Source: Mycolicibacterium iranicum (GTDB taxonomy: Bacteria > Actinomycetota > Actinomycetes > Mycobacteriales > Mycobacteriaceae). From it: a DNA stretch of 64,000 nt. Of this stretch, positions 28,974 through 46,218 are shown one piece after another. The stretch spans positions 186,001-250,000 of the forward strand of contig NZ_LQPC01000020.1 in assembly GCF_002101705.1 (NCBI RefSeq), written 5' to 3'. Made by a program: the position numbers and the translations under genes. The notes below the pieces were generated by a model. The model worked only from the letters and a program-made list of their open reading frames with translations, did not search any database and was not told the origin of the DNA. The stretch's first letter is position 1; each line of letters opens with the position of its first letter.

Positions 28974-29528
28974 TCACAGGTCCGACCGCAGCGTCGCCGA
29001 CAGCAGCGTCTCGGCGTCAGGGCAGGGATCCCCGGTGGATTGTCCGCGGTACTGGACCCACCAGCTCAGCACGCCGCTTCCGGCGGCGGCGGTGGCCGAG
29101 CAGGCGGCTCCGGTGGTGTCGCGGCGCGCGAAGAATGCTTTGTGCCGCTCGACCACGACGTCGGTGATCGCGGCACCCCGAGCGCTGGCGACCGCGCGCT
29201 CACGTTCGAGGCTGCCCGCGTCGAACCACGAGAAGACGACGTCGATGGTCACGGCCTGGCCGCCGGAACCGCGCATCAAGATGTACTGACAGACCGCTCC
29301 ACTGAACGGCCTCGTCACTTCGTCCGCGCCGAGGGTGGCCTGCACCGTCGTGTCGTCGAGGAGACCGCATCGGTCGTCGACGTAGCCGTAGCTGCGGTCT
29401 GGATCGGGCACGCCGGGATCCGACCGTTGCGCCGTCCCGGTGACGGTCTGCGAGCAGCCGGCCGCGGCCGCCGTCACCGTGACCGCCACCATCGAGAAAA
29501 CTGCCACACGGCCTACACGCTGGAGCAT
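28974..29528 (-). CDS. DUF3558-like lipoprotein, paralogue
   Basis: A 184-residue lipoprotein with lipobox AAAGC (Cys25), followed by a short Ser/Pro/Asp linker. It shares the layout of its downstream neighbour: DRCGLLDDTTVQATLG, then a Cys-containing strand (AVCQYIL), a VFSWFDAGSLERERAVA helix and a C-terminal Cys (DPCPDAETLL). The two are very likely duplicates in one operon. It is divergent from the DUF3060-like pair, 67 bases between the starts. Function unknown; probably envelope. Confidence 0.72.
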   Translation of the reverse strand: MLQRVGRVAVFSMVAVTVTAAAAGCSQTVTGTAQRSDPGVPDPDRSYGYVDDRCGLLDDTTVQATLGADEVTRPFSGAVCQYILMRGSGGQAVTIDVVFSWFDAGSLERERAVASARGAAITDVVVERHKAFFARRDTTGAACSATAAAGSGVLSWWVQYRGQSTGDPCPDAETLLSATLRSDL

Positions 29529-29595
29529 CGCCGCTCACGCTACTCGTCTCGACGAACCCCGACAGTCTGAGCAGAGGACGTCGTAGGCTGCCACT

Positions 29596-29973
29596 GTGAC
29601 TGCAACGGGTGTTGGGCGAGTGGTGGCTGTCGGTGTGCTCGCGATGTCGGCCACGCTGGCTTCGACATCCCCTATCGCCGGCGCCGAGAACGGCGACACC
29701 CATATCACCGGTCAGGGCATCACCCGGACCCTGGACTGCGGTGGCGCCACGCTGTTCGTCATGGGCACCGGCAACCAGGTCTTCGCCCTCGGCAACTGCT
29801 ACGCGGTGACGGTGCAGGGTTCGTCGAACGTGGTCATAGCCGACAACGTCGTCAACGACATCACGGTGTACGGCTTCGACCAGACCGTCTTCTACAAGAA
29901 CGGCACGCCCTTCGTCTGGGACCGCGGCCGCGAACTGGGGATGACGAACCGCATCGACCGGGTACCCGCATAA
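29596..29973 (+). CDS. Secreted DUF3060-like protein
   Basis: A 125-residue exported protein with a signal peptide ending near IAGAENGD. The mature chain has the DUF3060 pattern of short beta strands separated by N/G turns (for example GTGNQVFALGNCYAVTVQGS, then SNVVIADNVVNDITVYG), which suggests a small beta-helix-like fold. One cysteine pair (CGG, NCY) is present. The start is GTG. It forms a tandem with the following lipoprotein of the same family, two bases apart. Function unknown. Confidence 0.72.
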   Translation: MTATGVGRVVAVGVLAMSATLASTSPIAGAENGDTHITGQGITRTLDCGGATLFVMGTGNQVFALGNCYAVTVQGSSNVVIADNVVNDITVYGFDQTVFYKNGTPFVWDRGRELGMTNRIDRVPA

Positions 29974-29975
29974 CC

Positions 29976-30377
29976 ATGTCTTCTCGGCGCGCCGCTGTCC
30001 TCGGTTGCCTCAGCTTCGTCGTCGCGCTCACGGCGGGGTGCGGTTCCGGCGGCGACGGCTCCGATCCCACGGTGACGGCGGGGTCCTCCGGCGCTCAGGT
30101 GGAGATCGGCAACACGATCAACTACGGCTCGTTCGGCACAACCGCGGAGATCGACTGCGCCGACGGCAAAGCGCTCAACGTCGGCGGGTCCAACAACACG
30201 CTGACGGTCGCGGGCACCTGCACCAACGTCAATGTCGGCGGCGCCGACAACAAGATCAGCTTCGAACGCGTCGAGGCCGAGCTGTCCGTCGTCGGCATCA
30301 ACAACACCGTCACCTACCGCGACGGCGAGCCCAAGATCAACGACACGGGCAGCAACAACAGCATCACCAAGGGCTGA
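29976..30377 (+). CDS. DUF3060-like lipoprotein
   Basis: A 133-residue lipoprotein with lipobox LTAGC (Cys22) and a Gly/Ser linker. The mature domain is a clear DUF3060 module: GKALNVGGSNNTLTVAGTCT, then NVNVGGADNKISF and VVGINNTVTYRDGEPKIND, ending NNSITKG. The repeating G-x-N-N-T strand-turn units suggest a right-handed beta solenoid. It follows its exported paralogue and converges on echA5, 11 bases apart. Function unknown, envelope location likely. Confidence 0.75.
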   Translation: MSSRRAAVLGCLSFVVALTAGCGSGGDGSDPTVTAGSSGAQVEIGNTINYGSFGTTAEIDCADGKALNVGGSNNTLTVAGTCTNVNVGGADNKISFERVEAELSVVGINNTVTYRDGEPKINDTGSNNSITKG

Positions 30378-30388
30378 CCGCCCCCGCC

Positions 30389-31159
30389 TCAAGCCTGTCC
30401 AGTGGCGGGGGCGCCGTGCCTGCCCGCCCCTTTCGCGAAGCGGGCCGCACCTTCCAGCGATTCCGCGGCGACGCGAGACAGACTGCCGAACTCGACATCC
30501 ATCGCGTCTGCCTCCGACATCCCCCACTGGCCCAGGGCCGACATCCGATCCGACCTCATGCACTGCTGCGGCAGCGCCGCCAGTTCGGCGGCGAGCTCCT
30601 CGGCTTTTCGGCGTGCCTCCCCTGTCGGGACGACGCGATTGGCCAGCCCGATGGCCAGTGCCTCGTCGGCATCGACAGCGCGTCCGGTCAGGATCAGATC
30701 CATCGCGCGGCTGTGACCGATCAGCCGCGGCAGCCTCACCGTCCCACCATCGATCAGCGGGACGCCCCATCGCCGGCAGAAGACACCCAGCACCGCGTCC
30801 TGCTCGACCACCCGCAGGTCGCACCACAGCGCCAGTTCCAGGCCGCCCGCGACGGCGTAGCCGCTGATCGCGGCGATCACCGGTTTGGACAGCACCATCC
30901 GGCTCGGCCCCATCGGACCGGGCCCGGTCCGATGCACCGGATTCGAATTCGCGGTGCCCATCGCCTTGAGATCGGCTCCCGCGCAGAAGGTTCCGTTGTC
31001 ACCCCACAGCACCGCGACGGCCGCGGTGTCGTCTTGGTCGAAGTCGTCGAACGCTGCGTGCAGCTCCAGCGCGGTGGGACCGTCGACCGCGTTGCGCGCG
31101 TGCGGCCGATCCATGATGACGGTCGTCACGGGTCCGTTCTTCTCTACTCTGACGCTCAT
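30389..31159 (-). CDS. echA5: Enoyl-CoA hydratase/isomerase EchA5
   Basis: A 256-residue crotonase-fold protein. Oxyanion-hole segments are CAGADLKAMG and SGYAVAGGLELALWCDLRV. The general-base region is VFCRRWGVPLIDGGTVRLPR. It lies last in the operon fadE8-echA4-paaX-like-echA5, with its start overlapping the end of the PaaX-like gene by four bases, which matches Rv0672-Rv0675 as I recall. It should hydrate or isomerise an acyl-CoA in a beta-oxidation-like route whose substrate is not known. Confidence 0.9.
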   Translation of the reverse strand: MSVRVEKNGPVTTVIMDRPHARNAVDGPTALELHAAFDDFDQDDTAAVAVLWGDNGTFCAGADLKAMGTANSNPVHRTGPGPMGPSRMVLSKPVIAAISGYAVAGGLELALWCDLRVVEQDAVLGVFCRRWGVPLIDGGTVRLPRLIGHSRAMDLILTGRAVDADEALAIGLANRVVPTGEARRKAEELAAELAALPQQCMRSDRMSALGQWGMSEADAMDVEFGSLSRVAAESLEGAARFAKGAGRHGAPATGQA

Positions 31160-31905
31160 GTGGCCTCCATAAGTTCAGGTTCATCGCGGGACGCGACGAA
31201 TTCGGTCCCGTCGCGCCGCGCAACCAGTTCGGCAGCGAAATCGTGGTAGGCGGTGCGCAATTCGGCACCCGGCCAACCCGCGGGTAGCAGCTCGTCGGGC
31301 AGCACCGGGTCGGTCAGCAGGTGCCGCACCATGGCGGCGGCGATGACGAAGCGGCCGGGCATGTCGTCGGCCTGCGCCATCTCGGCCAGCAGCCGCGACC
31401 CGGTTTTCGCCCACCCCTCCAGATCCCACAGTTCGGCCGCGAGTTCGGCAGGTCTGCCATCCTGGGCACGAAGGATTCGCAGCCTGCTTGAGATGTCGTC
31501 GCCCAAATCGAGGCTCACGTTGTCGGGGCGCATCCACACGCCTTCACGCAGTTCGGCGAAGCGCTTGTCCTGCAGCTCGTTTCGCAGGCTCGCCCTCGTC
31601 TTGGCGTCATTACCGGTACTGGTGATCACGAGCGTGAGCCAGCTGCCGTCCCACGCGCGCACCGCCGGGTCGATCGCGTCGTCCTGGCGCCGCTGCCGGG
31701 CGAGCAGGCGGTCGGCGAGCCGGTAGCCGTCCTCGGACCGCACCAGATCGCCGGCAGCGACCATCCGCGTCAACGCCACCCGGACGGTGGGCTCCCTGAT
31801 CCCGAAATCGCCTGTCAAACGGACCAGTTCGGCAGCGGTAGCCCAGGCGGGGTGCGCCCCGAGCAACACACTCAGCACCACCGAGCGCGCCGTCATCCGC
31901 GACAA
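31156..31905 (-). CDS. PaaX-like transcriptional regulator
   Basis: A 249-residue regulator of the PaaX family, which represses aromatic (phenylacetyl-CoA) catabolism in other bacteria. The winged-helix N-terminus reads ARSVVLSVLLGAHPAWATAA, then GIREPTVRVALTRMVAAGDL. The central and C-terminal domains follow family length. Overlaps or short gaps with echA4 and echA5 put it inside the fadE8 operon, so it probably controls that operon through an acyl-CoA ligand. An internal ATG at residue 4 is an alternative start. Confidence 0.82.
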   Translation of the reverse strand: MSRMTARSVVLSVLLGAHPAWATAAELVRLTGDFGIREPTVRVALTRMVAAGDLVRSEDGYRLADRLLARQRRQDDAIDPAVRAWDGSWLTLVITSTGNDAKTRASLRNELQDKRFAELREGVWMRPDNVSLDLGDDISSRLRILRAQDGRPAELAAELWDLEGWAKTGSRLLAEMAQADDMPGRFVIAAAMVRHLLTDPVLPDELLPAGWPGAELRTAYHDFAAELVARRDGTEFVASRDEPELMEAT

Positions 31906-31907
31906 CG

Positions 31908-32846
31908 TCAGACCCCCGACGTCTTTCGTCCGTGGTCACCGAACGGCTCGTCGCGTTGCCGCACGGCGTCGCGGAAACCGTGTTCGCGCGCCTGTGCGAC
32001 GAACGCGTGCCCCTCGGGCGTATGCCGCGCGATGCCGTCGAACACCGTGGAGATCATCGCGCTGTTGGCCACCCCCTGGTTGTACAGCGCGCTGTTCATC
32101 GCGAGCTTGACCATGATCAGCTGATTGACGGGGACCGCGGCGATCCGTTCGACGAGCCGCTCGACCCGATCATCCAAGTCGGCAGGGTCGGGCGCCTCGA
32201 CCGCCAGACCCCATTCGGCGGCCTGGGCGCCGGTTATCGTATCCCCGGTCAGCAGAAGGCGTTTTGCGCGCTGATCGCCGAGCCGGTGCGCCCACATGCC
32301 CGCCGCCGGGACGCCCCAGACGCGGGTCGGCGGGTAGCCGATCTTGGCGTCGGCCGCGGCGATCACCTGGTCGGCGTGCAGGGCGATGTCGGTGCCGCCC
32401 GCCACGCAATAGCCGTGGATCTTGACCACCGTCGGCTTGTCGCAGCGCATCAGACTGGAGAAGCCGCGCACGAAGCGGCTCATCATCTGGTAGTCGATCA
32501 TCGGATCCCACGGCTGATCGGGAAGGTGATTGATCGCCTGGGTTCTTCCCGACAGAACGGTGTCCTTGTACGGACTGCCCCCGCCGGCCGACGACGATCC
32601 TTCGGCATAGGCCGACAGGTCGAAGCCCGCGCAGAAGCCTTCACCGCGACCCGAGACGAGGATGACGTGCACACTGGGATCGAGGTCAGCCCGTTCGACG
32701 AGCGCCGAGAGCTCCAAGGGGGTGTCGGCGATGATCGCGTTGCCCTTCTCCGGACGGTTGAAGGTAATCCGGGCGATGCGTCCTGTGACTTCGTAGGTCA
32801 TCGTCTTGAGGTTGTCGAAGTCGACGGGCCGGATCGCGTGCGTCAT
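31908..32846 (-). CDS. echA4: Enoyl-CoA hydratase/isomerase EchA4
   Basis: A 312-residue crotonase-fold protein, longer than EchA5. Segments are GRGEGFCAGFDLSAYAEG (oxyanion hole), HGYCVAGGTDIALHADQVIA, and IGYPPTRVWGVPAAGMWAHR near the active-site region. The insertion between residues 75 and 105 is typical of EchA4-type proteins. Its ATG overlaps the fadE8 stop by one base, and it precedes the PaaX-like gene by two bases. It probably acts on the product of FadE8. Confidence 0.9.
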   Translation of the reverse strand: MTHAIRPVDFDNLKTMTYEVTGRIARITFNRPEKGNAIIADTPLELSALVERADLDPSVHVILVSGRGEGFCAGFDLSAYAEGSSSAGGGSPYKDTVLSGRTQAINHLPDQPWDPMIDYQMMSRFVRGFSSLMRCDKPTVVKIHGYCVAGGTDIALHADQVIAAADAKIGYPPTRVWGVPAAGMWAHRLGDQRAKRLLLTGDTITGAQAAEWGLAVEAPDPADLDDRVERLVERIAAVPVNQLIMVKLAMNSALYNQGVANSAMISTVFDGIARHTPEGHAFVAQAREHGFRDAVRQRDEPFGDHGRKTSGV

Positions 32847-34474
32847 CAGGCTTTCACCAACGCGCGCTCGATGATCGGCGCGAGATCAAGTCCGGTGGGC
32901 AGCGTGCCGAAGGCGCCGCCCCACTGTCCGCCGAGCCTGCTGGCCAAAAACGCCTCAGCGACTGCCGGATGGCCGTGCCGCACCAGCAGCGAACCCTGCA
33001 GCGCCAGCGAAATGTCCTCCGCGACCTGCCGTCCGCGGTACTGAATCGTCTCCAGGTCCTCCAGCTGCGGCTTCAGCCGTGCAACGTGCGCGTCCAGACG
33101 AGGATCCTGGCCCGCTGTGACGGCGAGCTCATCGAACAGAACGTCGATGCACTCGGGGCGAGTTGCCATGGCGCGCAGCGTGTCCAGTGCGCTGACGTTG
33201 CCCGAACCCTCCCAGATACCCATCAGTGGCGCTTCCCGGTAGAGGCGTGCCATCCCGAAGTCCTCGACGTAGCCGTTGCCGCCGAGGCACTCCATCGCCT
33301 CGGCGGCGTGGGGCGTGGCGCGCTTGCACACCCAGTACTTGGCGGCTGCCAATCCGATTCTGCGCACCAGGGTTTCACGTTCGTCACCGCGCACGGCCCG
33401 GTCGGTCGCACCAGCCATGCGCATCGCCAACATGGTCGCCGCCTCGGCCTCCACGGCGAGGTCGGCGAGGACGTTGCGCATCAGCGGCTGATCGATCAGG
33501 TAGGCGCCGAACGCCATCCGGTGCTGTGCGTGGTGGATGGCGCGCATCAGCCCGTTGCGCATGCTCGTCGCGCTGCCCAGTGTGCAGTCGAGCCGGGTGA
33601 GGTTGACCATCTCGATGATGGTCGGGACCCCGCGCCCCTCCTCCCCTACCAGCCACGCCGTGGCGCCGTCATACTCCACTTCGCTCGAGGCGTTGGCATG
33701 GTTGCCCAGCTTGTCCTTGAGCCGCTGCAGGAACATACGGTTGCGCGTGCCGTCGGGCAGGATGCGCGGCAGGAAAAAACAACTCAAGCCTCCCCGGGTT
33801 TGGGCGAGGACGAGGAAGATGTCGCACATCGGCGCCGAGGTGAACCATTTGTGGCCGCGCAACGAGTAGGTGCCGTCACCGTTGGGGGTCGCCTGGGTGG
33901 TGCCGGCGCGGACGTCGGAGCCGCCCTGCTTCTCCGTCATCGACATGCCCGCGGTGAGGCCGGTCTTCGTGGTGGGCACCGTGAGTTCGGGGTCGTAGAC
34001 GCGACTGGTCAGCAGCGGTTCGTACGTAGCGGCCAGTTCGCTGCTGTGGCGCAGCGCCGGCACGACGGCGTATGTCATCGAGATCGGGCAGATGTGCCCG
34101 GGCTCCGGCGTCCACACCGAAGTCTTGGCCGCCCGCACCACGTGGGCACCGGGTCGGCCGTCCGCCCACGGCGCGGCGTGCAGGCCGTGTCCGACGGCAA
34201 CCGTCATCAGCTCGTGGTAGGCCGGGTCGTACTCGACCTCGTCGACGCGGTGACCGTAGCGGTCGTGGGTGTGCAGCACGGGACGGTGACGGTCGGCGAG
34301 CTCGCCCCAGCGCTGCGCTTGCGCCGAGCCGCCCAGCGCTCCGAGAGTCCAGACCTCCTCGGCGCCCCATTCGCCGCCTTCGCGGATCAGCGCCTCGGCG
34401 AGAACCGGTGAGGCGGCGGGGTTGTAGTTCTCCAGCGGAGGCGCCTGATTGGTGACGACATGCGTGTCCTGCAT
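32846..34474 (-). CDS. fadE8: Acyl-CoA dehydrogenase FadE8 (AidB-like)
   Basis: A 542-residue flavoprotein of the acyl-CoA dehydrogenase superfamily, AidB-like subgroup by its length and N-terminal extension. Segments seen are SMTEKQGGSDVRAGTTQA, GHKWFTSAPMCDIFLVLAQT, NLTRLDCTLGSATSMRNG and AMECLGGNGYVEDFGMARLY, then GIWEGSGNVSALD. It catalyses alpha-beta dehydrogenation of an acyl-CoA or has an AidB-like role; the operon context with two hydratases favours the former. It heads the four-gene operon. Confidence 0.9.
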   Translation of the reverse strand: MQDTHVVTNQAPPLENYNPAASPVLAEALIREGGEWGAEEVWTLGALGGSAQAQRWGELADRHRPVLHTHDRYGHRVDEVEYDPAYHELMTVAVGHGLHAAPWADGRPGAHVVRAAKTSVWTPEPGHICPISMTYAVVPALRHSSELAATYEPLLTSRVYDPELTVPTTKTGLTAGMSMTEKQGGSDVRAGTTQATPNGDGTYSLRGHKWFTSAPMCDIFLVLAQTRGGLSCFFLPRILPDGTRNRMFLQRLKDKLGNHANASSEVEYDGATAWLVGEEGRGVPTIIEMVNLTRLDCTLGSATSMRNGLMRAIHHAQHRMAFGAYLIDQPLMRNVLADLAVEAEAATMLAMRMAGATDRAVRGDERETLVRRIGLAAAKYWVCKRATPHAAEAMECLGGNGYVEDFGMARLYREAPLMGIWEGSGNVSALDTLRAMATRPECIDVLFDELAVTAGQDPRLDAHVARLKPQLEDLETIQYRGRQVAEDISLALQGSLLVRHGHPAVAEAFLASRLGGQWGGAFGTLPTGLDLAPIIERALVKA

Positions 34475-34689
34475 GCGACCACTGTTACATCAAAGTGACG
34501 ATCGCACAAGAACTGTAATAGACATGCCATGAGATTGGCCGGCCTGCTCGGCAACAGTCATCGCCGGCCCCGTTAACCAACCTGGCAAACAGATTCAATG
34601 CCAACACTTTTGCCGCCGAAACGTCGGGCCCATGCCGGAGGTGCCGTTGTGTATCCTCAACCGTCGGGCTACTTAGGGGTTTGGACCAT

Positions 34690-35736
34690 ATGGCGAGCGA
34701 CGTGGCGCAGATGCGGGAGGCGATGGCCAAAAGGCTGCGTCGTCGCGGGGTATCGAACGGCCAGATCACCCTGCCGGCCGTGCCCGGGATGCTCGACGAA
34801 TACGTGTCGATGTGCGACAAGATCTTTTCGGCCCTCGGCAGGAAGTTTTCCGAGTCCGAACGCGATCACCTTCGGACCCTGCTGGCCAAAGAACTGGCGA
34901 ACGCGTACGCAGGATCAAATAGATCCAACATCGTCATTTCCTACGATGCGCCGATCGGCACGATGCTCCACTATTTCATTAAGCCCGAATCGACGTCGTT
35001 AGCCGACACCTACGACAACTGGGTCGCCACCCGCAAGCCGCCACTGTTCGGCACTCACCCCGATGCCAGGGTGTGGGCGCTGTCCTCGCAGATCATCGAC
35101 GCCCGATCCGCGCGCATTCTCGACATCGGGGCCGGGACTGGCCGAAATGCGCTGGCTCTGGCACGCCGCGGCCATCCCGTCGACGCGGTGGAACTGACAC
35201 CCAAATTTGCCGAATTCCTGCGCGCCGAGGCATACAAGCAGCTCCTCCCCGTGCAGGTGATCGACCGGGACATCTTCGACTCTATGGATGACCTCCACAA
35301 GAACTACCAATTGATCGTTCTCTCCGAGGTCACGCCCGACTTTCGGGCTCCCGAACAGCTTCGCGCGGTCTTCGAGCTGGCGGCCGAATGCCTGAGTCCC
35401 GGAGGGCATTTGGTCTTCAACGTGTTCATGCCGCGCGCAGAATTCGTGTCCGATAGCGCGGTGCGTGAACTGTGGCAGGCGATTCGCCAACTCGCGCAGC
35501 AGGTCTATACGGGGCTTTTCACCGGTGAGGAGATCGACGGCGCCGCCGCCGGGCTGCCGTTACGACTGATGAAGAACGATTCGGTGTACGACTATGAGAA
35601 GGCCAACCTGCCCGCCGGGGAATGGCCACCGACCGGCTGGTACGCAGACTGGGTGAGCGGCCTGGACGTCTTCGCCCTCCCGCGGGAACGATCGCCGATC
35701 GAAATGCGCTGGCTGGTTTACCGCAAGATAGCTTAG
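34690..35736 (+). CDS. SAM-dependent methyltransferase, unknown substrate
   Basis: A 348-residue class-I methyltransferase. The SAM motif I is [20 protein letters not shown] at about residues 140-160, with acidic motif [10 protein letters not shown] next. Later strands [18 protein letters not shown] and [13 protein letters not shown] fit motifs II/III. An N-terminal helical region of about 110 residues is unlike small methyltransferases. I use the ATG at 34690, 10 bases after AGGGG; a TTG at 34681 is too close to it. No obvious partner genes. It sits where lpqP lies in M. tuberculosis (from memory). Convergent with nfo, overlapping by 4 bases. Confidence 0.78.
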   Translation: MASDVAQMREAMAKRLRRRGVSNGQITLPAVPGMLDEYVSMCDKIFSALGRKFSESERDHLRTLLAKELANAYAGSNRSNIVISYDAPIGTMLHYFIKPESTSLADTYDNWVATRKPPLFGTHPDARVWALSSQIIDARSARILDIGAGTGRNALALARRGHPVDAVELTPKFAEFLRAEAYKQLLPVQVIDRDIFDSMDDLHKNYQLIVLSEVTPDFRAPEQLRAVFELAAECLSPGGHLVFNVFMPRAEFVSDSAVRELWQAIRQLAQQVYTGLFTGEEIDGAAAGLPLRLMKNDSVYDYEKANLPAGEWPPTGWYADWVSGLDVFALPRERSPIEMRWLVYRKIA

Positions 35737-36497
35737 CCCGGCGTCAAGCCGATGTTCTCGCGCAGAAACGCGATGTCGTCCTTGCGGCCTTCGTCGGACG
35801 TTTCGCAGATCACCGGGGCGCCGGCCGCCTTGACGACCGCAACCAACAGCTGCGGATCGATCTGACCTGAGCCGAAGTTGGCATGACGATCGGCACCGGA
35901 ACCGGCGGCGTCTCGCGAGTCGTTGCAGTGCACAAGATCGATGCGACCGGTGATGCCCTTGATCCGCTCGACCGCATCGACAAGAGCCTCACCAGCGGCC
36001 CAGGCATGACAGGTGTCGAGGCAGAAGCCGATACCGGTATCGCCGATGTGGTCCCACAGCCGGGCGATCGTGTCGAAATGCCTGGCCATCGCGTGGTTAC
36101 CGCCCGCCGTGTTCTCCAGGTACACCGGAACATCGGTCGTCAGGCTGGCCAGCGCCTTCACCCACCGTTCGAAACCGGCGTCCATGTCGTTGTCGTCGGC
36201 GTGCCCGCCGTGCACGATGACCGCGGTGGCACCGATCGCAGCCGCTGCATCGCAGGTGTCCTGCAAGATCTTGCGCGACGGGATGCGGACGCGGTTGTTG
36301 GCAGACGCTACGTTGATCAGGTACGGGGCGTGCACGTAGACCGGCATCAACGAAGCTCTGAGAATCTCGGCGTCCTCGCGCGGCGGCGGCTTCTTCCAAC
36401 TCTGGGGATTGCCGAGAAAGAACTGCACCACGTCGGCGCCGTCGGCCTCCGCCGCTGCTAAGGGATCCTCACCATGGACATGCGAACCAATAAGCAC
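35733..36497 (-). CDS. nfo: Endonuclease IV (AP endonuclease)
   Basis: A 254-residue zinc-dependent AP endonuclease of the base-excision repair pathway (TIM-barrel; called end, Rv0670, in M. tuberculosis). Metal-ligand segments are [43 protein letters not shown] and CETSDEG. The start is GTG ([11 protein letters not shown]). The gene lies between rpoC and the fadE8 operon, as in other mycobacteria, and converges on the methyltransferase. Confidence 0.95.
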   Translation of the reverse strand: MLIGSHVHGEDPLAAAEADGADVVQFFLGNPQSWKKPPPREDAEILRASLMPVYVHAPYLINVASANNRVRIPSRKILQDTCDAAAAIGATAVIVHGGHADDNDMDAGFERWVKALASLTTDVPVYLENTAGGNHAMARHFDTIARLWDHIGDTGIGFCLDTCHAWAAGEALVDAVERIKGITGRIDLVHCNDSRDAAGSGADRHANFGSGQIDPQLLVAVVKAAGAPVICETSDEGRKDDIAFLRENIGLTPG

Positions 36498-36548
36498 GTA
36501 ACCACTCTAGGCCCGAGCTGTGACAGCCCGATCGGGCCGGACACACGA

Positions 36549-36586
36549 AAAAGCCCCCGCCTCCCGGTCAAGGGAGTGGGGGCTTC
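36549..36586 (-). terminator. Rho-independent terminator after rpoC
   Basis: On the minus strand, arms at 36572-36585 and 36551-36565 pair (GAAGCCCCCACTCCC with GGGAGGCGGGGGCTT, one bulge), followed by TTTTCGTG. It lies 15 bases past the rpoC stop and has the clearest T-tract of any terminator in the window. Confidence 0.88.
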
Positions 36587-36600
36587 TTCGTTGCGGTCCG

Positions 36601-44366
<7,766 letters not shown>

Positions 44367-46130
44367 CTAACCCGTGCAAACATGCTGGCCAATAGATTGG
44401 CCCGCTTTCGCCCTTCCGTCAAGAGATAACGCGGTGTTTGGCGCAACCATTTCTTCGGTGACTTCGTCGGGGTCGGCCGCACATGTGGCGAAGTCGATGC
44501 CGAACAGGATCTGCGCGCCGAACGAGAAGAGGTAGTCGATCAGCGTCAACGTGTCCGTGCGCCCGGGCAAAACATCGGCGGTCGCGGTGCCGCTGGTCGT
44601 CTCGATCTCGATGGTCTGGTTGGGGGTGCCGTAGTAACCCGAGTCTTTGGTTCCCGCGAACATGTCGTTCAACCATCCCGCGCTGATCATCTCAGCGGCT
44701 TTGACGTTGGCGGGCTTCGGCCATCCGGTGACCAGGTTCATCGCGACCTGGACGAACAGGTTGCCGCCGGTCATCGCGTCGCCGTGGGAGCTGCGGGTGA
44801 GCTTGACGCCGTTGAACTCGCCGGGCCGCCAGGTCTCCATCGCGGTGTTGGTGACCCCGGACAGGTTCCAGAAGTAGGCGCGTGCGGCAAGGTTGTAGAT
44901 CGGAAAGTCGTGCGGGAGCTTGGCCAGCGCTTCGGGGGTCACGTCGCCGAAGCCCACCCCGTCGAGCATCACGACGCCGGCGAGCTTGTCGAGCGTGCCG
45001 TTGCCCGCCATGTAACCGGCCGCTCCCGCGGACAGTCCACCGCCTGCCGAATGCCCGATCAGCGCGACTTTTTCGACGCCGGTCAGCAGGGTGGCGCCGT
45101 AGCCCGCAGCCAGTGCGCTCTCCGCGAGCGCGGTGTTTCCGTCGACGAAGAGATCAGCGACCGCTTTGTGCATCGGGGAGCCACCGACCCAGCAGCCGTC
45201 GCAGGAGAGAAAGTTCGACGTCAGCGAGGTGGCGACGACGATGCTGTGGGTTGCCTCGGCGAGTCGGGCGGCGGTGTAGCTGTAGAACGGGCCGGCCGCC
45301 ATGAAGCCGTGCTGGAAATAGATGAGCCGGGTGGGTGTGACACCTTCGGGGACGTACCAGTCGGCGGGCACCTCGTAACCGTCCCCGCAGTCGATCAGCA
45401 GCTTCGAACTCTTCACCGTGACGGTGCTGTTGGGCGGCAGGATCGGCGGGCCGCCGAGAACACGGATCGCGACCGAATAGATGTTGAAGATGACCGTGCC
45501 GATGAGGCTGAGCAACGTCTGATGTGGCGGTGTGGCCGCCGCTTCCGACGCTGTGTCGAGCGCGCGCAAGCTCGCCACCGGTTGAGTAATCCGCGACGGT
45601 TCGGTCGCCTCCGTCGCCTGGGCCGGCTCAGACGGGGCGTCGGCCTCGGACTCCGGTGCTGCGACGTCGACCGTCACGGGGATTACGGCGTCGCGCACTT
45701 CTTCGACGGGAACGTCCTCGATGACCTCGTCGACGACCATCGGCACTTCGACGGGCGTCTCATCGGCGAGCGGCTCGTCATCGACGGGCACCTGGCCGCT
45801 CCCGTCGTCGCCCTCCACGACGTCGTCGTCGGCGTCGGCATCGTCGGACGGTTCCGCTGCGTCGGGGACATCAGGTTCCTCGGCGGTCTCATCGGGGTCG
45901 ACGTCCTCGGTCGTCTCTGCACGGTGCTCACCTTTGGTGGTGTGCTCGTGCCGATCCGCTTCGGCGTCAGCGGATTCCGCGGGCTCCGACGACTGTGCGG
46001 TCGTCGTTCCGGCGCCACTTGCTGTCGAGTCCGGCGAAGCGACAGCCACCCCGGCGCCCGCCAGCATCGCTGCCGACACTCCGGCGGTGATCGCTGCCGC
46101 CCCAACGAGAACCGATAGCCGGTCGACCAT
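44367..46130 (-). CDS. Exported alpha/beta hydrolase with long acidic N-terminal linker (paralogue A)
   Basis: A 587-residue protein. A signal peptide (about residues 1-32, ending VAVASPDS) is followed by an Asp/Glu-rich, probably disordered linker to about residue 180. An alpha/beta-hydrolase domain follows, with the oxyanion segment YFQHGFMAAG and the nucleophile elbow GHSAGG at Ser361. LTGVEKVALIGHSAGGGLS and VVMLDGVGFGDV are typical strands. A pair of cysteines (SCDGC) may form a disulfide. It is paralogous to the next gene with the same architecture. Substrate unknown; an envelope lipase or esterase is likely. Confidence 0.78.
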   Translation of the reverse strand: MVDRLSVLVGAAAITAGVSAAMLAGAGVAVASPDSTASGAGTTTAQSSEPAESADAEADRHEHTTKGEHRAETTEDVDPDETAEEPDVPDAAEPSDDADADDDVVEGDDGSGQVPVDDEPLADETPVEVPMVVDEVIEDVPVEEVRDAVIPVTVDVAAPESEADAPSEPAQATEATEPSRITQPVASLRALDTASEAAATPPHQTLLSLIGTVIFNIYSVAIRVLGGPPILPPNSTVTVKSSKLLIDCGDGYEVPADWYVPEGVTPTRLIYFQHGFMAAGPFYSYTAARLAEATHSIVVATSLTSNFLSCDGCWVGGSPMHKAVADLFVDGNTALAESALAAGYGATLLTGVEKVALIGHSAGGGLSAGAAGYMAGNGTLDKLAGVVMLDGVGFGDVTPEALAKLPHDFPIYNLAARAYFWNLSGVTNTAMETWRPGEFNGVKLTRSSHGDAMTGGNLFVQVAMNLVTGWPKPANVKAAEMISAGWLNDMFAGTKDSGYYGTPNQTIEIETTSGTATADVLPGRTDTLTLIDYLFSFGAQILFGIDFATCAADPDEVTEEMVAPNTALSLDGRAKAGQSIGQHVCTG

Positions 46131-46218
46131 TCACATCCCTCTGTTCGGAAACTGGCAAACCGTACCGCGGGGGCCGAAGACACGGGGCCATTTGCCGAAA
46201 TTAGACTCCGGAGGCATT

